Assembly: GCF_036324505.1 (NCBI RefSeq)
Contig: NC_086370.1
Coordinates: 124,001-188,000, forward strand
Length of the DNA: 64,000 nt
Source: Eleginops maclovinus
Lineage: Eukaryota > Chordata > Actinopteri > Perciformes > Eleginopidae
Direction: 5' to 3'
Within the stretch, counting starts at the first letter, position 1, and each line of letters starts with the position of its first letter. A model generated the notes under the pieces. It was not told the DNA's origin. It made no database searches and was given only the letters and a program-made list of their open reading frames with translations. A program made the position numbers and the translations under genes. This document shows positions 1-12,100 of the stretch, piece after piece.

Positions 1-284
1 AAACAAAAGCCAGGAGGATATAGAGGCCATTCTGCAAAAGTGAAATGTGTCTATTATAGGCAGTTATTTACATTTCAGATTGAGTATTCTCTGGAGTCTA
101 TAGTTATATGATCATAAATCAAATAACAGACATTTTCCACTGCTTAAAATGATTCTCTCCAGTGTTGGCTTTCGGCCCCTGCAGAGAAGGAAGGACAGCA
201 TTTCTTATACATATTTTAGTACTATTCTTTCTGGCAGATTTCATCATTATGGCAAACTTGTTTTCACCATAGTCCCTACATTTA
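1..284. other. Unassigned left-edge sequence
   Basis: No repeat family, exon or RNA gene is recognised. The first ~40 bases are open in two plus-strand frames, but no convincing splice donor closes them and the window edge hides any upstream context. The stretch ends at a TA dinucleotide that is the left target duplication of the Tc1 element. Confidence 0.4.
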
Positions 285-650
285 CAGTGGGGCAAAAAAG
301 TATTTAGTCAGCCACCAATTGTGCAAGTTCTCCCATTTAAAAAGATGAGAGAGGCCTGTAATTTTCATCATAGGTACACTTCAACTATGAGAGACAGAAT
401 GAGAAAAAAAATCCAGGAAATCACATTGTAGGATTTTTAATGAATTAATTGGTAAATTCCTCGGTAAATTTAAAAATTTGGTATTCCCAAAAAAAGCCAA
501 AAAATTTTGGTTTTTCACAGACCCTTGGGAACTTTTTTCTTTAAGAGGGTCTCTGTCCTCAACTGTTCCCGTTTCATGGACCTTTTTGAAAATGTTAACA
601 GTATAAAAAACAAACCCGTCCAAACCCCAAACAGTCAAACTTCCCCAAAA

Positions 651-819
651 AATCCTAAAGGCCCAAAACCAAAAAAAATGCAAAGGGACCAGGACAAAAT
701 TGTTGACCTGCAAGGTGGGAAAAAATGAATTGCAATTTGGTTAAAAAGGGTTGGTGTGAAAAAAATTTAAAATGTGGGAGCAAAATTTTTTAGAAATGGG
801 GGGCCCTAAAGGCCCCTGC
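651..819 (+). pseudogene. Tc1 transposase, 5' part (corrupted)
   Basis: Aligning by eye to the intact Tc1 at 26270, this stretch follows the first ~55 codons: the start region, the first helix-turn-helix and the beginning of the second. Matches are interrupted every few bases by substitutions that repeat the neighbouring base, for example runs of A, G or T replacing mixed sequence. No frame is open. Homology stops at about 819, in the linker between the two helix-turn-helix motifs, and resumes at about 5922. It cannot encode protein as written. Confidence 0.75.
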
Positions 820-3800
820 CAGGGTGCAACCTTGTGTTTTTGAAAAAAGTGCAAGCCCCCCCCCGGGGCGAGGCAAATTTTTTTCCCAAAACCGGGGGGC
901 CCAGGTCCGCCCAACCCCAATTTCCCCCTTATTTCCTTTTTATTTACTTTTTTCTTTTTTTCTTTTGTATTAATGTTATTTTTTTACGGGAAAATTGTAT
1001 GGGATTAAAAGTTCCCCATTCCTTTTCCCCCTTACCCCGTGCTATTAAAAAGTGCAATTCCCTTTACAGGATAATAAAAGAAAAAAAATTTATCGAAGCC
1101 GAGACTTTACATGCTCTGAGTGCAACTAGGTATTTTTTGGCATGTTTTTCGTGGATAATTTTCCCTTTTCCTGTACTGTTGACAGTTTAAAAACCACCCT
1201 ACACCCAAAATTATTTTTTTTAAACCCAAAAAAGAATTCATCTTTTAAAACAAAAATGAACAATTAAAAAATGAAAAAAACCCCTTTTTCCCCCGCCTTT
1301 TTTTTAAAGAGTTCAACTAAAGGGGGCCCCTTTTGGGTGTACCTTGGGCCAAATTTATCAAACCCTCTTTGTGGGCCCTTGGTTTTCTGAAATTTGGGTT
1401 GGCCGGGTTGTTGGGGGTCCCGGGCCCGTTGTAGAGACAGGACCCCTTTTCCCCCTGAATTGTTTGGGGGGGTAATGGGTTAATCAGGGTCTCCTTCCAT
1501 TTTCTAGGTTGAAATCCTTTTGTTTTTTTGTGCAAGACTGAAGAAAGCGTTCGCCCGTTGCTTTGGAATGGGGTGCAGAGGATAGCCGCATTTTCCTTGG
1601 GGAGTAAAGGGAATTGAGTGGCCATTTTCCTCCCTTTAGCTGAATACAGGTGGCCCCCGTTTTGTTGGTCTTGGGAAAGTGGTTGCTTTTGGAGAGCTTG
1701 GTTTGGTAGGGCATGGGGAAATTGGGGGCCCTCAAATTGTCCCTTTCTCCGCACTATTTTCAAGCAGGGGAATCTGCTGTGGTACCTCAAGAATTGAAGT
1801 CTCGCGTCCGTGCCGACATGTCCCCGGCCCCAGAAACATCCCTTTTCCCGGTATCATAGGGAAATTTTTCACCTTTTAATTAAAAACCTTAAAGTAGAAT
1901 GCCCCCCAGCGCTGAAGGCCCGGGGCCCGTGAGCTTTTAAAACCAGGGTGATTTTTTTATGAAAATCTTTTTGGTGTTTTTTCCCCCAAAGAAAAGGTCC
2001 ATTTTTTTGGTTGCTTGGTTCCCTGAATGGTACCCGGTGAAACCCTTTGCAAATGATTTTCACCCGGGCTTCACAAAAGGTTTTAAAGATTTTTTAGGGT
2101 GTGTGGTCAAAGTTTGTATTTTTTGGGATGCAGGGTTTGTCTGCTGGGGGGGAGAGGTGTTGGGTTTATTTTATCGGCAGGACCGCCCCTTGAAATTGCA
2201 GGGAAAAAAATGGAATGTTGGGTCCTGCAGTTTTTGACAAAGCCCCCCGCACCCCTGTTTGCCAGTTTGGGTGAGTGGGGCCCGTGCTAGAAGATTGGGG
2301 GTGGTGGGTGAGTGCTTGAGGTTTGGGCCCGAGGGGGTGCAGTGCTGATGTTTTGGGTTTAGGGGGTTAGTGGTTTGGATTTTCTTGGGCTGAGTGGGCA
2401 AATGTAGATGTCTTGGGTTTTAAAAGGGGGGGCAGTTTCTAGATGTCTTGGGCCGGTGGGTGCAGCGTTTAGTTTTTGGGCTTTTCCGTTGCAGCTTGGG
2501 TGTGTGGTTGAGCTGCTGGTGTTTTTTTTTCCCGACAGAAAATTTTGGCTAGGTTTTTTTGGGAAAAAGATAGCCCGCCCAAAACAAACGAGAATTGTCC
2601 TTGCTGCCCCCTACTGTGGGTTGATGTGTCCTTTCTAACACTGTGGGTTGGGCTTGTCCTTTCTGTGCTCTGCGTGGTTTTGTCCTTGTGCTGCTTGCTT
2701 TGGGCTTTTCCTTTTTTTTTTTTTTTTTTTGCTGCTCTGGTGGTCTTGTCCTTGTGCTGAGCCCCGAAATTTTTGAATCAAAGTATTTCAGCAATTTAGG
2801 CCCCCTGTGCAAACGGGGGGATTTATTTATTTCAAAGGAGGGGACCTCGGAATTAAAGTTTTTTAAAAACTTTTATTTCCCCTAAAAACCGTCCGAAATT
2901 TTTTTTAGTCCCCGTTTTCTTGCTTTGGAAATTTTTTGGTAGAAGTTTATGTCCCAAACAGTCTTCAATTTGGGCCCCGGGAGCTGAGCAGCAGCCTTTT
3001 TTTTGCGTAGATGAAAAAGGGGCCGGGCATCCCAAAACAATTTTACTGCCCTGTTTTTTTTTTTTTGATTTAGTCTGCCGGGGCCGTTTAAATCCCCCGG
3101 GATCAAAAAGGGATTATTGCCCCAAAACTCTTTTTCCGTTGTCCGGATATTTTACGTTTCTCAAGTTTTTTTCAAAGAGTTTGTTTTTTTTCTGCCAAGG
3201 TTTAAAATGCTCTGGGCAACTGGGGAAAGGGTTAGGAGTCTGTAGAACAGCCCCAAATTCGAAACAAAGTACTTCACAACAAGAGGGTACGCTTACAGTT
3301 CCCTAGTCGTGCTCCCTCCGTGGTAAAGGGGGTTTGGAGCTGTTTCCATTGCCTCCGGATCACCAAAAACGCATCTTTGGCCGAGCTAAACAAAGGGGGT
3401 CTTTGGGCGGGCCCCCCCCATTTCTTTCCCGCAATTGCAATCACAAAAAAATTTTTGATTTTAATTTTCCCTGATTTTACTCTAGATTCACGATTGCCGA
3501 ATTTCATTATGTTTTTAATTCTGTAGAGTAAGGTTTTGGGTTTGGTATTTTTTTTCCTTTAAAAAAAAATGAAAAAAAAATTTTTTAGAAAGATTCCGTA
3601 TAGTTTGGGTTAATTTAAAATTTGCAATGATTAATTTTCAGATTTAAATCAGATTAAAAAACCCGGGCCGTATGTAACTGTTTTTTTTTAAGTTGTCCCC
3701 CTTGTGGGGTTTGTGACAGTTTTAAGTATAAAACTTGCCCATGAATGTTGAGGGAATTGAGGAAATTTTTATTTTTGGGCCCTTTCCAAACGATTTTCGA

Positions 3801-5921
3801 AAATCCGGGGAAAAAATTTTTTTTCACCAAATGGGCCCCATGTGGGGGCGGCCACCCCGATCGGGAAAGTTGTGTTTTCCCCCGAAAGTACCGCGAGCAT
3901 TCGGCATTTTGAACTGGTGTACGGGCAACCCCTAAGAAGCCCGCGTGGGTTGTACCCTTTAAATGGCCCCCCCCCCTTTTTTATGCGTTTTTTGTTTTGA
4001 AACCCTGATGTGCTTTTTCCGTCGTGTGGCCCCCTGCCAGCTAAATCGTTTACAAAAAAAACGGGAAGGTGGAATTTGTCCGCTTCGAGGGGTGGTTTTT
4101 CGGCCCCTTCGCGTTATATTTAGTTTTTAAGCGGGTTCAGAAATTGGGGCTTTTTTTGCGGAGGACCCCGTTGTTTTCCCCCTTTCCCTTTTTTTTAGAC
4201 CTTCAACTGCAGCTCGCTCCGCGGTTCCGGGCATAGGGTATTCAGAATTTTCATTGGCCCTTAGGGAAAAAAAGATAATAAAAACCAAACATTGGGTTTA
4301 AAATTTTATTTTGAAAAAAACCCCGTTTTAATTGGGTTGGGAAATTTTCTGTAATACACCTAAAACACCTCCTTCTTAAATGTGGTTCTACACCCTTTTT
4401 GTTTTATGCCGTAAGTTGACCCTTGGGTTTTTGCTTTAAAGTACAAATGTTAAAAAAAGGGATCTGGTCCCCTTTTAAATTTTTCGGGGTTTCGATGACG
4501 TGGAGCCCCCTGCTTGTTTGGGCAGGACAAACGCCCTTTGTTTTGTTTAAAAATTTGGGGCTGTGATTAACGAGACCGCATTGGTGCTGAAAATTTTTGA
4601 AAGTTCCGGTTTTATTTCGGGTCTCCACCCAAAGTTTATTATTTTGTGTATAAAAGTTTTTTTGTATGATTCCAATGTTTTTAAATAATTTTTTAACCAA
4701 AATAGTGAAAATTTTTGTGGGTGACAGAGGAGACAAGGGGGGGGAAGGGGAAAGAGCGGCGCTCAGTCCGGGGTTGAGAATCCCCCCAAAGCGGAGTAGT
4801 GAGGGGAAAATTTGACCCCCTGATAATGCCTCCCCGCTTTTAAAAAAAAGATGCAAAATGAGGAAATATTCCCCCTGTATAATGCCCCCCGCTGTGTTAC
4901 CAAAAATGCTTGATGGATTTTACCCCGGGTATTTATATGTAAAAACAGTATGTAACCCTAATTATTTTCCCCCCTGAATCGGCCCCAAAATAAAACCCCC
5001 GCAAATGCAGAGAAGGAAAACCACCGTAAGTTTAATTTTAGCCAAAATTACTTTTATATTTCCCAGTGTTTGAGGGGGTTTTTTAATGTTGTCATCCCTT
5101 TAAATCATAAAGTCGTTGTTTATCATTTTTAACCCCCAAAGCTTTTTTTTTTTTAAGAATTTGGGGGGCTGGTTTGAGAAATTAAACTGTGCAAACTAAA
5201 ATTGTTTTTTTGGTTGCTATAGTTATTTTTGCTTGTATAGTCAAAAAGGGCTTAAATAACCTAAACGATTTAAAAGGAAGGTTCAAATTTGCAAGTAATG
5301 ATTTGTGTTACGAGTGTGTTTAGTTTGGTTAATCTTTTTTTTAATGGGTTAAAGGTTTAAAAAAAATTTAGGGGTTTCCCGTGCACTTGCATGGGAAAAA
5401 TTTTATTAAAAACCCGTTTTAACAAAGGTTCTCTAGTCCCCAAATGCCCCAATGTTGTACCTTCATAGGTGTGGTGGAAAAAAATGTGAGATAAAATTTG
5501 GAAAAACCAAAAGTCCCAAAAGGGCAACTGCCAAATTTTAAATTTGTTTTAATAAAAAATCTATTGAATTCACAATTTTTTACCGACGGCACTGGTCCTT
5601 AAAATGAATAGGAAAACTTCCCCCCCAGCGGGAGCCCCAAAAACAGCATAGCATTGGTAACCGTTTGAGGGGATTACAAAAAAGAAGTACAGCCGATCCC
5701 ATTGGCTCTTTTTCCAACGCAAAGGGGCGACTTAAAAGGCTTTATGTGGCTTTAGGGGGTGGGGTTTGGGTGTCAACCCAGGCACGAGGTGCCCGCTTTC
5801 CGATTTATTTTTCGATTTGTTGGGTAAAAGCGTAGGATATTCCAAATAAAGCCCCTAGCGGCGAATTAGGGTGGAAAAGTATCGCTCGCCAAATCGTTGG
5901 TTTTTGTTGGGGAGCTTTGCA
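820..5921. other. Unidentified 5.1-kb insert of low sequence fidelity
   Basis: This segment separates the two halves of the Tc1 transposase. It is dominated by homopolymer runs and neighbour-copied bases, so reading frames and repeats are unreliable. Longer frames, such as 1317-1790 and 4404-4856 on the minus strand, show no motif I recognise. The edges show no clear terminal inverted repeat or LTR. The base TGC occurs on both sides of the break and may be a short target duplication. It could be a retroelement, a collapsed repeat or a badly filled assembly gap. Confidence 0.5.
2270..2760. repeat. GT-rich degenerate minisatellite
   Basis: Imperfect repeats built from phrases such as TAGATGTCTTGGG (near 2405 and 2441), CTTGTCCTTGTGCTG (near 2685 and 2745) and TTGGGCTTTTCC (near 2475 and 2699). 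The spacing varies from about 35 to 60 bases. A T homopolymer of about 20 interrupts it near 2720. It lies inside the corrupted insert, so the true unit is uncertain. Confidence 0.45.
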
Positions 5922-6800
5922 TGCTAATCTCCCTCGATTGGGGCTCCACGAAAGATTCACCCCGTGGGGGCAAAATTTATCACAAGGGAAAGGTGGCAAA
6001 AAAACCGAAAACACGGGGGGACCTGGGGAATGACTGCAGGGGAGTGGGCCAAAGAAAAAGGGGGTACCACAGTAAACCCCCCCACTACGCCCCCCCCGGG
6101 ATTTTAAATTTCCCGCAGTTCCAGACGTGTCCCCTGCTTTAACCAGTCCCTGTCCAGGCCCGTTGAAATTTTTGAGGGTTTGGATGATCCAGAAAAGGAT
6201 TTGGGAAAAATGTCATTTGGGCGATGAAACCAAAATAGATTTTTGGTTAAAAAAATCCAATCGTGTTTTTTGGAGGAGAAAGAATGCAGGTTTTAAAAAA
6301 CCCAAAAACCCATTTCCCAAAGGAAGTGGGGGTGGAAAAAATCATGCTTTGGGGCTGTTTTTCTGCAAAGGGGGCGATGAAATCCGTGTAAAGGAAAGAA
6401 AATGGGGCCTTGGGATCGTGAGGGTTTTGGTGAAAACCTCTTCCATCAGCAAAGGGGCCCGGGAAAAGAAGTGTTTGGGTGGGTCCTTTTGAAAGACCCA
6501 AAAATCCCCCACCCCGCCGGGCAAGAAGGGTGGCTTTTTTTGTAAGAAACATTTCCAAAGGCCCGGAGTCGGCCCCCCGGGATCGAGATCTCCCCCCCGT
6601 AGAAAATCTTTGGAGGGAGGGTTTAAAGTCCTGTTGCCCGCGACGCCCAAAAAAAATCACTGCTTTAGCGGGGGGATCTGCCTGGAGGAATGGGCCAAAA
6701 TACCCCGAAAAAGTGTGTTTGGAAACCTTTTGAAAAAACTTCCCGAAAACCCTTTGGGCCCCTGTCATTTTCCCAAAAAAGGGTATATAACAAAGTATTT
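5922..6800 (+). pseudogene. Tc1 transposase, 3' part (corrupted)
   Basis: The sequence follows the intact Tc1 transposase from about codon 57 to the stop. Recognisable islands are the GGGGCTCCACG linker, the WSDETKI-like first catalytic aspartate region near 6215, the GGGGCTGTTTTTCTGCAAAG segment near 6350, and the end near GGGTATATAACAAAGTATT at 6780. Between the islands many bases are replaced by their neighbours and indels shift the frame. The catalytic second aspartate and glutamate region (near 6500-6620) is present only as debris. It is non-coding as written, but the ancestral element is clearly the same subfamily as copies B and C. Confidence 0.8.
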
Positions 6801-7297
6801 AGAGGGAAATTTTGTTATTGACCAAATATTATTTTCCCCAAACATTTGAAATAAAAAAACCCCCGGGCAATGTGATTTCCTGGATTTTTTTTTCTCATTC
6901 TGTCTCTCATAGTTGAGGTATACCTATGATAAAAATTACAGGCCTCTCTCATCTTTTTAAATGGGAGAACTTGCACAATTGGTGGCTGACTAAATACTTT
7001 TTTGCCCCACTGTATTTTATAAATGCAGGAAATGGGATTCAAATCCAGATAGTTTTTCTGGCAGAGGAACCCCTTTTGAGCTGCTGCACATGTGAGTTGT
7101 GTTACTCTCCTGCTCCAGTCAGCACATGACTGTCAGTTGTTCCCCAGTGCTCATCTTACAGAGGGCGAGCAGCATTGGCACAAACCTAAAACTATGTCAA
7201 GTACAAAGTCATTGTAAATCAATTATGTAAACTACACAATCATCATGTCTCATACACACATCATCTCATTATTTATATATCTTGCTTCAATTCACAG

Positions 7298-7369
7298 GGT
7301 GTAAAACCAGGCCCAGTAGAGAACAAGGCTGTGATGTGCACAAGTGCTAAGCAGAGAACACCGTCAGAA
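7298..7369 (+). CDS. Candidate internal exon, unknown gene
   Basis: A 72-nt stretch bounded by a good acceptor (TTCAATTCACAG) and a consensus donor (GTAAGT) stays open in phase 0 for 24 codons. It shows no domain. It pairs in phase with the candidate exon at 7579-7650. The product is not recognised. Such a pattern can arise by chance in 2 kb of DNA, so this is tentative. Confidence 0.3.
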
Positions 7370-7578
7370 GTAAGTTGAGACATTTGAGTCAAGTTGAGAC
7401 ACATTTTGTGAAAGTAACATATGCACACAGGATAGCTTTTTTAGTCGGACAACTCGCGTGTTTCATGAATATGTTCATTAGAAGCAGTATATAGTTTGAG
7501 TTTGGTGTCTAGGCTCGGGCCTAATCAGCCCACATTTACATAGAACATTGAATGATGATTAGATAACTATCCCTACAG

Positions 7579-7650
7579 TCTACAGATGGAAGCTGGGTGG
7601 CATCAGAAGCAGCATTAGCAAGGCAGAGGGAGGCAGATCTGGCAGCTTAA
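7579..7650 (+). CDS. Candidate terminal exon, unknown gene
   Basis: It follows an acceptor (CTATCCCTACAG), reads 23 codons in phase 0 and ends in TAA. The peptide is Ala/Glu/Arg-rich with a helical look near its end and no known domain. Joined to 7298-7369 it would give a 47-residue C-terminus. The upstream part of the gene would have to lie left of the Tc1 element or outside the window. Confidence 0.28.
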   Translation, partial: STDGSWVASEAALARQREADLAA

Positions 7651-8138
7651 ATAGAGTGTATGGAGACTGTGTTTGGATGGTTGTAAGAATGGCAGGGGGG
7701 GTTATGTGCGAATGTATCACTGGTGCTCGAGTTGGCAGTCTCTTATCATATCAAACTCAATACTAATTTATGCTGTTACATTCATATTGTACCATGCGAG
7801 AAAACCTCAGTGTTTTGCTTTTGCTGGATATGTTTTCAGTTTAGCTGAAAGTATGCCATGGATGACATACATGGTTTAGCTCAGAGCTCCACTTATTAGC
7901 CAACATTTGTTTTCCTACAGTATGTGCTTATGTACCGTGGTGTGATGACATAATGCAGGGGGGAGTTAAGTAACAAGGATTTGTTTATGTTCAGTATACT
8001 TATGCCAACTAAGTTCTTACTGTTATTTGAAAGTAGAGTTGCATATGATTGTTTTTTAATACTGTATGTTGTGTTGTCACATTCGATTGTTCAGAAGCAG
8101 TGATAAGTTGCACAAGTATTTGCTTATTTCCACCACAG

Positions 8139-8246
8139 GGTTGCGCTGGAGGGCGTGCAGTGAAGAAGGAGCAGAAGAGTCTCTTCAGTTTTTTTTTAGA
8201 TGTTGACAGAGTTGTGCTGAGAAATAGAGTTGTCACGAGAGGATAA
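8139..8246 (+). CDS. Candidate exon with C-terminal PIP-box-like motif
   Basis: After a pyrimidine-rich acceptor (TTATTTCCACCACAG) there are 35 open codons and a stop. The peptide includes QKSLFSFF preceded by basic residues. This fits the PCNA-interacting motif Q-x-x-[LIM]-x-x-[FY]-[FY], which often sits at the C-terminus of replication and repair proteins. A polyadenylation-type AATAAA lies near 8658. The parent gene is not identified and the motif alone is weak evidence. Confidence 0.3.
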   Translation, partial: GCAGGRAVKKEQKSLFSFFLDVDRVVLRNRVVTRG

Positions 8247-9179
8247 TACAGGTTTGCTTGATTGAAGTGCAACAATGGCACTAATTAACAATGTTAAACT
8301 AAGGGATATGTTTTGTAATACATCAATGTCAACACCGTTATCTGGTACATTTATTTGTTGAAAAGACATCCAAACCAAATCCTGACTATATAAAGCCCTG
8401 TCACCATGGCAAAGTGGAGGTCACAAGCAGGCCTAGTAACTGTCATGACATCGATGAGAGACCATTGTTTATACCATGTCATTTATTTAATGAAAATTTA
8501 GTAAATACACTTCCATATATACACCCACACAAACTACTACAGCGTGCCGTGAGTCATGTATAGCCGTGGGAGAGAAGGATGATATGATTTGGACTCTGAA
8601 CAAGGATGTAAAGTATAAAGAACAAGTGACAATGAAATTGAAAATAATTAGCACTTAATAAACTTTTCACAGTGACACGTGCTGTCTCTTATCAATGATT
8701 TGTATAGAACCAAAAAATTGTGGTCAAGCACCTCTCTGCCGCCTGCTGTCCAGGAGCAGAGCCACTCGGCTCCTGGGTGCTCTCCACGGTCTCCTGACGC
8801 ACATACTTTTTTCTTAGCCTTCTGGGTGAACCTAAACGGTGAAAGAGACATCCATATGCTTCGTCTTCCATGGAATTTTATTTTTAATTCGGGTGCCAAA
8901 ATAAGTACAATTTTCTACCTTAAAGGTCCCCTTGCCCCTGGCAGGGAGACGTGTACAGGTGACTATGTCCACCGCTTTTTTGCTGACAAAGCGTGATTGT
9001 GCAATTTAACCCCTAGGTAGGCTGCCAGGCTCAAAAAGTGGTAAGTGAGAAAAAAAAAAAAAAAAAAAAAAATAAAAGACACCTTGTTTCAAATTTTAAA
9101 ATAGCAATCGATTTTACATTCATTTTATCTTATAAAATGTAACAACATTTACTTCAGTTAAATACGTTTTTTGAGTAAG
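8247..9179. other. Non-coding stretch with an A tract
   Basis: It holds a TATATAAAG near 8387, a frame on each strand around 8650-8990 without recognisable homology, and a 20-plus A tract at 9050-9072 that could be a retroposon tail or a gap-filling artefact next to the poor-quality LINE. Nothing else is supported. Confidence 0.4.
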
Positions 9180-12100
9180 GGTGTTACGGGAATGTTTATT
9201 GACCCGGAGAGAGGCCCGGGGTTCATGTCACCCTCCACAGCATTGGGGGATCACCACCCCAACTCAGCTGACTGGCAAAAAAAGTCATTATCGAGGGTGG
9301 CATCTGGCCCTCCCCCAAGCACCTGCAAGGGATTTCAGGACCTGCAGGGAGCCACAGGAAACCTGTTGGTCGGGGCCAAATTTAAATACCCACCGCAGCG
9401 TTCCCCTTTAACCAGAAAACACAAAGATGAAGAAGGACATACATAAAAAAATCCTCTCAAACATGATAGACAATTTTCGCACCGAAAAATGCAAACCTCT
9501 GATAGGGGGTCCCTAAGAAAAAAGGGAGAGGGATGTAATACTTTGGCCCCCTCCATGTTGCTCGAATCTCCTTCCCATAGGTTGCCCGGGGGGGTGAATC
9601 TGGCACCAAGCACAACCATGGCATGCGTTTAATTGTTGAGGTGGGAATAAAGCGACATCAAAATTTGGGGATGGTTGGGGCCCCCCCAATTTACTGCCCC
9701 TTTGGCCCGGGCCCATTTTCCCACCCTTTTTCTCCCGGGGGAGTTCACATCTGTTTTTCTAACAGCATGTATGTTCCCCCGAAACGGACAACAACACAGC
9801 GCGGGAGGACTGAGGGTTATCGACAGGACAGAGACCTCCCCCAGGGGCCGCATTTATTTGGCCGGGGTTTTTAACAGAGCCAACATAAAAATCCTGCCGA
9901 AATACATCAGCACTCCTCCCCACGGGGGTGGAAATACACGGCCCCATTTTTACACTCCCCCCGGCAGGATAAAAGCCCCCCCCCCCCCCCCTTCGCAATC
10001 AGACCACATATCCTCTTCTGCTCCCCTTTACCGGCAGAGACGAAGGGGGCCCGACCTGTGCCAAGGACAGGCCGGGGTCCAGCAGTCTGCTCTCTTCCCC
10101 CCCTTTTTTGGGCTCACGAGTGGTGTTTTTTGGGGAGGAGATAAAAAACACCACACGCGGCTTTTGCTACTGGAAAATGCATCGATGACGTCGTGCCGGG
10201 GATTATGTACCATTCCCAAATGAAAACCCGGAAAAACGCGGGGTCCGGCTAAACTTAAAGCACGGCCCATCGGCACAGGGGCGGTATTTGGAGATACGGG
10301 AATTCCAGGTATGCACCCGAGACTATTACGTGCGAAAAGACAAACGGGGGACAAGTGGAGTCGAACTAAAAGGGGCCCAACCCAGAAATATGGGGGTCGG
10401 GCCCTAAAAACAATAACAAAAAAAAGGACAACGATTGGGTGCTGGGGAAGTGTCTGCACTCTCCCAATGACTGAACCCTTTATGCACCTTTGAGAACCCC
10501 CCCGGCGTGGGCACAAAAACCCCCAGATCCCTGCTCCCTGTTTAACCTGCGATGTTTTAAATCTCTAAAAAAGGATCAACGCACACAGGGCTCCGGGACC
10601 AAGGGCATCCCGGGCCGTGCCTCAAGGTGTGTGCATTCATGGCAGATTTCACAGACTTTTTTAAAAGGGGCACTGCTCCATCTGATCCCCAATCTTTAAA
10701 GAGTCCATCATTGTCCCTGCCCCCAAAAAAAACAAAACCTCTGCCTAAATACACCCCCAGTTCACCACCCCATCTCATGAAGGCTTTGAGCGTTATCAAA
10801 ACTTTATCCCTCCCCCTCCCGACCCTGGCCCCCTGCAGTTTGCCTACAGAGCAAAAAGGTTCCCCGATGAGCCATCCCCTCCCCCCTCCACACTGCCCCC
10901 TCCCACCTGGACCAAGGAACACTTATTTAAATGCTGTTTATTGCTACAGTTCAGCATTTAACACCTTGTGCCCTCCCCCCAAGCTCTCATTAAACTCAGG
11001 GATCTTGGCCCCAACCGCCCCTTTTGACTGGATCATACCCTGACGGCAGATCCCAGGGATGCGGAGGGGAAACACACATCCCCACCTGACCTCAACAACC
11101 GGCCCCTCAGGGGTTTTGGCCAGCCCCTCCCTACCCCTGTTTACCACACTGGTGCCACACACACCCCCCAAACCCATCAAGTTGCTGACACACGACCGTC
11201 ATCGGCCGATCACAGACGGCGACGAACGCTACAAGGGGGGAGGTCAGAGCCCTACATCTGGTGCCAGACAAAAACCTCCCTCAAAGTCAGCAAAACAAAG
11301 GACGATTGTGGACACGAAAGGCAAGAGAGGGAACACACCCATCACCATCCCACGGGACCCTGTGGGGAAAGTCAGCAGCTTCAGGTTCCCGGGGTAAACA
11401 TCATGAGGGCCGACATGGACACATCACCCAGGGTCAAAATCCCCAAAGGCTCGACAGCGGGGTCTTCTTCCCCGCAGCGCGGAAATTTTAACATGGACCC
11501 AGGAACTCTGCAAATTTTACGTCACCATCGAGATATCCCGACGGCGCATCACCGCCTGGGGCGTTGCACCCCCCCCAACCGTAAAACTCAAAAGAGGGGG
11601 GGAAAAAATGCTCACACAACACCAGGACGGAGCTGCCATCCATGGGGGACCTCTACCCCCAGCGGGGTTTGGAAGAAGCCGGAAAATAAAAAGGACCCCC
11701 ATCACCCCACAACAATCTTTTCGGGCGCCCGTCTGGCAACGGAACCCGCAGCAACCGGACCAAAACCACCAACTCAAGACGTTTTATACCACAGGCATAA
11801 GACACTGAACCCGACTCGTGAATTTCCCACTCACACTTTTAATACAAAATAATATATATATATAACGTATATTTACACACTGCCATCATATCGTTTTTAT
11901 ACCATTCCCTTTAAAGACAATCCCATAAAACGTTATACGTAATATAGCATCCTTTCCAAAACCTCCTCATTTAACAGTGAAAAATGTTTTAAAACTCTCA
12001 ATGTATTCCCCATAGTAATATTCACATCCCAAACTTTTTGTGTTTTCGAAATATTCTTCTCTTTTTTGCACATTTTATTTATCTATTGCACCATGTATGT

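Larger units (their letters stand above)
285..7012 (+). mobile_element. Tc1/mariner element, copy A (interrupted)
   Basis: Both ends carry the same terminal inverted repeat as two other Tc1 copies in this window (25905-27509 and 43068-44667). It starts CAGTGGGGCAAAAAAG and is flanked by the TA duplications expected for Tc1/mariner (283-284 and 7013-7014). A normal copy here is about 1.6 kb; this one is 6.7 kb because ~5.1 kb is inserted in the transposase gene. The outer ~180 bp on the left and ~145 bp on the right match the other copies closely, whereas everything between ~465 and ~6868 is heavily corrupted. Confidence 0.9.

Noticed and set aside
1..110. Exon at the left edge
   Set aside because: Two frames are open but no convincing donor exists and the phase does not fit the next candidate exon.
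1317..1790. 157-codon minus-strand frame in the Tc1 insert
   Set aside because: The surrounding sequence is corrupted by neighbour-copied bases and the peptide shows no known motif.
8648..8996. Frames on both strands before the A tract
   Set aside because: No recognisable domain, no splice context, and low expectation for coding.
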